Source: Paenibacillus glacialis
Lineage (GTDB): Bacteria; Bacillota; Bacilli; Paenibacillales; Paenibacillaceae
Length of the DNA stretch: 64,000 nt
Assembly (NCBI RefSeq): GCF_001637205.1
Contig: NZ_LVJH01000022.1
Coordinates: 62,001 to 126,000 of the forward strand
Reading direction: 5' to 3'
Shown here piece by piece: positions 60,639 through 64,000 of this stretch. The first letter of the stretch is position 1. Every line of letters starts with the position of its first letter. Both the position numbers and the translations under genes were made by a program. The notes below the pieces were generated by a model. That model was not told where the DNA came from, did not search any database, and saw only the letters and a list, made by a program, of their open reading frames with translations.

Positions 60639-62381
60639 ATGAGAAAATTATTCATGGGAAGAGTAAAAGGATTCAGAAGAGCACTTCCGCTTATGATTAT
60701 TTTAGTTGTATTTGTTGGACTGTTGCCGTCTATGGCTTTTGCTGCTGACAGGGGGGCATGGGCGCCTAATGTATCTTATGCGGTAAATGATACGGTTACG
60801 TATGGTGGCAACACGTATAAGGATATTCAACCCCACACGTCTCTGACAGGTTGGGAACCACCTAGTGTACCTGCTCTTTGGCAACTCGTTCCTGGAGGAG
60901 GTAGTGATACCCAAGCACCTTCCACTCCTGCTAATCTACAAGCGACAGGTACCACAACATCCAGTATAACGCTGGCATGGAATGCTTCAACGGATAATGT
61001 CGGCGTAACTAGTTATGATGTCTATCAGGGTTCCACGCTACTCAGTAATGTCTCGGGAAGCACACTCACTTATACAAATACAGGACTCAGCGCGAATACA
61101 ACTTATACGTATAAAATAAAAGCAAAGGATGCAGCAGGTAACGTGTCTGCTTTCAGCAACCAAATTAGTGCGACAACGGATGTTGTCGTAGGTGGAGATA
61201 CGCAAGCACCGACGGTTCCAACGAATCTTACTGTCACGGAGACCACTTCTTCCAGTGTTTCATTGTCTTGGACGGCATCCACGGATAATGTAGGTGTCAC
61301 GGGGTATGACGTCTACAAAGGTACAACGTTTGTACAGACAGTAACAGGTACAACTGCTACGGTGACAGGGCTCGCAGTTAGCACTGCGTATTCTTTTTCA
61401 ATCGTAGCTAAGGATGCCGCAGGTAATGTTTCTGCTGGAAGTCCAGCAGTTAGTGCAACAACTCAAGGTGGAGGCGGAGGCCAGCTGCCGAAACATATCC
61501 TGACAGGTTACTGGCATAATTTCATAAACAATTCTTCAAATATTAAAGTGAGCGAAATTCCAAGTCAATATGATATTATCGTTCTGTCTTTTGCAGATAT
61601 GGACGTTACGAAACCGGGTGGAGTTACCTTCAATGTTAATTCTTCATTATCTACTGCTCTTGGCGGTTATACCAACGCTGACTTGATTAGCGATATACAG
61701 GCCAAGCGCGCACAAGGTAAAAAGGTTATTCTGTCTATTGGTGGGGAGAACGGCAATATTAATCTAGGTAGCGCATCACCGAATGTATCTAATTTCGTTA
61801 CCAGCATGTACGGTCTGATTACACAGTTCGGATTGGATGGTATTGATATCGATCTGGAGAATGGCATGAACGTGCCGAACTTAACGACAGCGGTTCGTCA
61901 GCTCCAGCAACAGGTGGGCGCAGGTTTCATTCTGACCATGGCTCCGCAAACGATCGACATGCAAAACCAAAGTACATCCTATATGCAGCTCTACAATAAT
62001 CTGAAGGACATCACTACGGTTGTGAATGTGCAGTATTACAATTCAGGTTGTATGCTGGGTCGGGATGGACAATGTTATTCCCAAGGAACAGTTAACTTCT
62101 TGACAGCCCTTTCCGATTTGACGCTGCAATGGATTGCACCTTCACAATTTGGACTGGGCGCCCCGGCCGTACCTTCTGGAGCTGGCGGTGGATATGTCTC
62201 ACCTAGTGTTGTGAACAATGCGTTGAATTGCTTAGCGACAGGCAATGGTTGTGGAACATACAAACCAGTAGCCAAATACCCGGATATTCGTGGTGCGATG
62301 ACGTGGTCCATTAACTGGGATAAGACTAGCAATTATATTTTTGCGAATACAGTCAAACCTTTCTTAGTAACGATGCCATAA
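60639..62381 (+). CDS. Secreted GH18 chitinase with CBM and two FnIII domains
   Basis: The product has about 580 residues. A signal peptide (1 to about 34, ending MAFAAD) precedes a CBM5/12-type chitin-binding module (about 37-85) with the WAPNVSYAVNDTVTYGG opening. Two fibronectin type III domains (about 92-185 and 188-280) follow, then a GH18 barrel (about 290-580) with the catalytic DGIDIDLE motif. This is the ChiD-like layout. It hydrolyses chitin outside the cell to N-acetylglucosamine oligomers. ATG 60639 is chosen because GGGAGG lies 8 bp upstream; the longer frame from 60564 would hide the signal. The ChbG-like deacetylase at 23.8 kb could act on the products. Confidence 0.93.
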   Translation: MRKLFMGRVKGFRRALPLMIILVVFVGLLPSMAFAADRGAWAPNVSYAVNDTVTYGGNTYKDIQPHTSLTGWEPPSVPALWQLVPGGGSDTQAPSTPANLQATGTTTSSITLAWNASTDNVGVTSYDVYQGSTLLSNVSGSTLTYTNTGLSANTTYTYKIKAKDAAGNVSAFSNQISATTDVVVGGDTQAPTVPTNLTVTETTSSSVSLSWTASTDNVGVTGYDVYKGTTFVQTVTGTTATVTGLAVSTAYSFSIVAKDAAGNVSAGSPAVSATTQGGGGGQLPKHILTGYWHNFINNSSNIKVSEIPSQYDIIVLSFADMDVTKPGGVTFNVNSSLSTALGGYTNADLISDIQAKRAQGKKVILSIGGENGNINLGSASPNVSNFVTSMYGLITQFGLDGIDIDLENGMNVPNLTTAVRQLQQQVGAGFILTMAPQTIDMQNQSTSYMQLYNNLKDITTVVNVQYYNSGCMLGRDGQCYSQGTVNFLTALSDLTLQWIAPSQFGLGAPAVPSGAGGGYVSPSVVNNALNCLATGNGCGTYKPVAKYPDIRGAMTWSINWDKTSNYIFANTVKPFLVTMP

Positions 62382-62455
62382 CAATAGCTAAGGAATCCTC
62401 AGAACTCTTTCGAATGATGGTAACCTTCGGACTTCATCCTGCCATTTGCATAATG

Positions 62456-62490
62456 AAAAAGGAGTTTACACGTGGTGTAAACTCCTTTTT
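62456..62490. terminator. Bidirectional terminator
   Basis: AAAAAGGAGTTTACAC pairs with GTGTAAACTCCTTTTT between the convergent chitinase and oppF genes. Confidence 0.9.
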
Positions 62491-63456
62491 CTATACTAAA
62501 TGACAAGCGACATGATGTTGACTGCCTACTTCGCGGAATTCTGGTATCTGATGCTTACAAATGTCCACTGCATAAGGACACCGAGTGTGGAATTTACAGC
62601 CAGATGGTGGATTCGCAGGACTAGGAATATCGCCCTTAAGGACAATCCGATCTCTCTTAAGCTTCGGAATTGGAACAGGTACAGCCGAAAGAAGGGCTTT
62701 AGTATAAGGATGAAGCGGGTTACGAAATAGTTCATCTCTAGAAGCTGTCTCCACCATAGAACCTAAATACATAACACCAATTCTAGAACACAAATGTTCT
62801 ACAACACTTAGGTCATGGGATATGAATAAATAGGCTAATCCGCGTGTCTCTTGTAACTTACTGAATAGGTTAATGATTTGTGCTTGAATGGAAACATCTA
62901 GCGCAGATACTGGTTCGTCAGCAATAATGAGCTCGGGATTAAGAACGAGCGCACGAGCTATACCAATCCGCTGACGTTGTCCGCCCGAGAATTCGTGGGG
63001 GAATCGATCGATATGGTAAGAGGACAAGCCACATGAGACAAGAGCGTCCAATACCCGATCACGAACTTCTCCTTTTGACGTTAATCCGTGGTCTAATAAG
63101 GCTTCACCGATGGCATCGCCGACACGAACTCTTGGGTTAAGTGAACTATATGGATCTTGGAAAATTAATTGCATTTTGGGCCGGATCGCACGTAGCTCAG
63201 ATGGACTTAGATTGTGAATATCTAATCCTTTAAACTTAATTTCGCCTTCTGTCTTATCCGTAAGACGTAGAATGGTACGACCTACAGTGCTTTTACCGCT
63301 TCCAGATTCACCAACTAGACCGAAAGTTTCACCTGGTTGAAGCGTAATGCTAATATCGTCTACTGCTTTAACATGACCTACGGTACGGTTGAGTAAACCT
63401 TTGGTAATCGGGAAATATTTCTTTAAATGATTAACTTCAAGTAATGGTTCAGACAT
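62491..63456 (-). CDS. oppF: Oligopeptide/dipeptide ABC transporter ATPase OppF
   Basis: This is an about 321-residue ATPase with Walker [10 protein letters not shown], signature FSGGQRQR, Walker [13 protein letters not shown] and H-loop ISHDL. The C-terminal oligopeptide-type domain carries the CxF..RCPYA..IC cysteine motif ([15 protein letters not shown]), which probably binds a [4Fe-4S] cluster. ATG 63456 is set by GGAGGCGG upstream; the frame is open further back only inside oppD. It overlaps the oppD stop by 8 bp, so it is translationally coupled. Confidence 0.95.
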   Translation of the reverse strand: MSEPLLEVNHLKKYFPITKGLLNRTVGHVKAVDDISITLQPGETFGLVGESGSGKSTVGRTILRLTDKTEGEIKFKGLDIHNLSPSELRAIRPKMQLIFQDPYSSLNPRVRVGDAIGEALLDHGLTSKGEVRDRVLDALVSCGLSSYHIDRFPHEFSGGQRQRIGIARALVLNPELIIADEPVSALDVSIQAQIINLFSKLQETRGLAYLFISHDLSVVEHLCSRIGVMYLGSMVETASRDELFRNPLHPYTKALLSAVPVPIPKLKRDRIVLKGDIPSPANPPSGCKFHTRCPYAVDICKHQIPEFREVGSQHHVACHLV

Positions 63457-64000
63457 GAGCAACCGCCTCCTCATAGAGCCAGCAAGCCACTTTTTGTTGC
63501 GTGCCAACTTCTTGTAACTGCGGCTGTTTCGTCTGACAAATGGACATACATTGCTCACAGCGATCATGGAAATAGCAAGATTCTTGTAAATCAAGCGGAT
63601 TGGGCACCTGACCAGGGATCGAATATAACTCTTCGAGTCGTTGATTAATAATAGGTTTGGATTTCAGAAGGCCCTTCGTATATGGATGTTTAGGTCGTTC
63701 GAATAGCTCGACAACTTCACCTTCTTCAACGATTTTGCCAGAATACATCACGATTACGTAATCAGCCATTTCAGCCACGACACCAAGATCATGTGTAATA
63801 AGTAGAATAGACATATTCGAGTTTGTTTTAATGTCACGAAGCATATCTAGAATTTGAGCTTGTATCGTCACATCAAGTGCTGTGGTAGGTTCATCTGCGA
63901 TCAATAGTTTTGGATTACAGGAGATTGCGATTGCAATCATTATCCGCTGTAACATTCCTCCGCTAAGTTCATGCGGATAAGAATCAGCAATTTGCTCAGG
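63449..64000 (-). CDS. oppD: Oligopeptide/dipeptide ABC transporter ATPase OppD, partial
   Basis: Only the C-terminal part is inside the window; the gene runs off the right edge (its 5' end is beyond 64000). The visible portion starts in the ABC signature (HELSGGMLQR), then Walker B LLIADEPTTALD, H-loop LITHDLG, and the cysteine-rich end SCYFHDRCEQCMSICQ. It pairs with OppF to power peptide import. Permease and binding-protein genes would lie beyond the window. Confidence 0.93.
   Translation of the reverse strand, partial: PEQIADSYPHELSGGMLQRIMIAIAISCNPKLLIADEPTTALDVTIQAQILDMLRDIKTNSNMSILLITHDLGVVAEMADYVIVMYSGKIVEEGEVVELFERPKHPYTKGLLKSKPIINQRLEELYSIPGQVPNPLDLQESCYFHDRCEQCMSICQTKQPQLQEVGTQQKVACWLYEEAVAHV

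Noticed and set aside
1..64000. CRISPR array, tRNA or rRNA genes, replication origin
   Set aside because: No regularly spaced repeats, no cloverleaf apart from the tmRNA T-arms, no rRNA-like tracts and no DnaA-box cluster were seen by eye; a covariance-model search would be decisive.

Overview
The window looks like a chromosomal segment of a Paenibacillus-type low-GC Firmicute. The signs are strong AGGAGG-type ribosome binding sites, frequent TTG/GTG starts, SLH-anchored surface proteins, YesMN-type two-component systems beside CUT1 sugar ABC transporters, PerR-type operators and a tmRNA 3' end of Bacillales type. No rRNA, tRNA or CRISPR array was seen. Genus assignment is inference from gene content.

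Left part (1-7.9 kb): an accessory region punctuated by three degenerate copies of the 3' end of the tmRNA gene ssrA (about 51-119, 1544-1637, 7353-7443). tmRNA is a classical island integration site, so these look like scars of successive insertions. Between them lie a MarR regulator with a DUF6544-like protein, two tandem HI0933-family flavoproteins, a 5'-truncated ABC exporter and a 2OG-Fe(II) prolyl-4-hydroxylase-like gene.

7.9-24.7 kb: ahpC-ahpF behind two PerR-like boxes; a ROK regulator with a perfect 24-bp palindromic operator and an MFS carrier; a tetR-ohyA-small protein operon (oleate hydratase); an NlpC/P60 lipoprotein; a dead sigma factor and a copper-amine-oxidase domain relic reading into a GNAT gene; a HAD phosphatase; an IS30 relic; a two-component system divergent from a secreted protein; and a GPH sugar symporter overlapping a ChbG-like deacetylase.

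24.9-44.5 kb: a two-component system and an FtsX-type ABC transporter, now separated by an apparently intact 1506-bp IS4-family element; DoxX; MFS; a 1258-residue SLH surface protein; and an operon for uptake of a probable phosphorus compound (binding protein, two permeases, ATPase, DeoR regulator, phosphodiesterase), ending in a decayed PHP-domain gene.

44.8-51.5 kb: YesM/YesN-type regulators followed by a CUT1 sugar importer, with a cre-like site upstream.

51.7-58.6 kb: the most interesting region. An ABC-2 exporter (ATPase and two permeases), an ATP-grasp ligase, a GT-B glycosyltransferase-like protein, an acyl carrier protein and a radical SAM protein with a four-cysteine C-terminal domain run in one direction and end at a strong terminator. 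The combination resembles the carrier-protein logic of butirosin biosynthesis (BtrI/BtrJ/BtrN), but no standard PKS, NRPS or RiPP hallmark is present. I propose a small carrier-protein-tethered, radical-SAM-modified, exported metabolite pathway.

Right end (58.6-64 kb): nitroreductase and divergent HxlR regulator, a secreted multidomain GH18 chitinase, and oppF with partial oppD.
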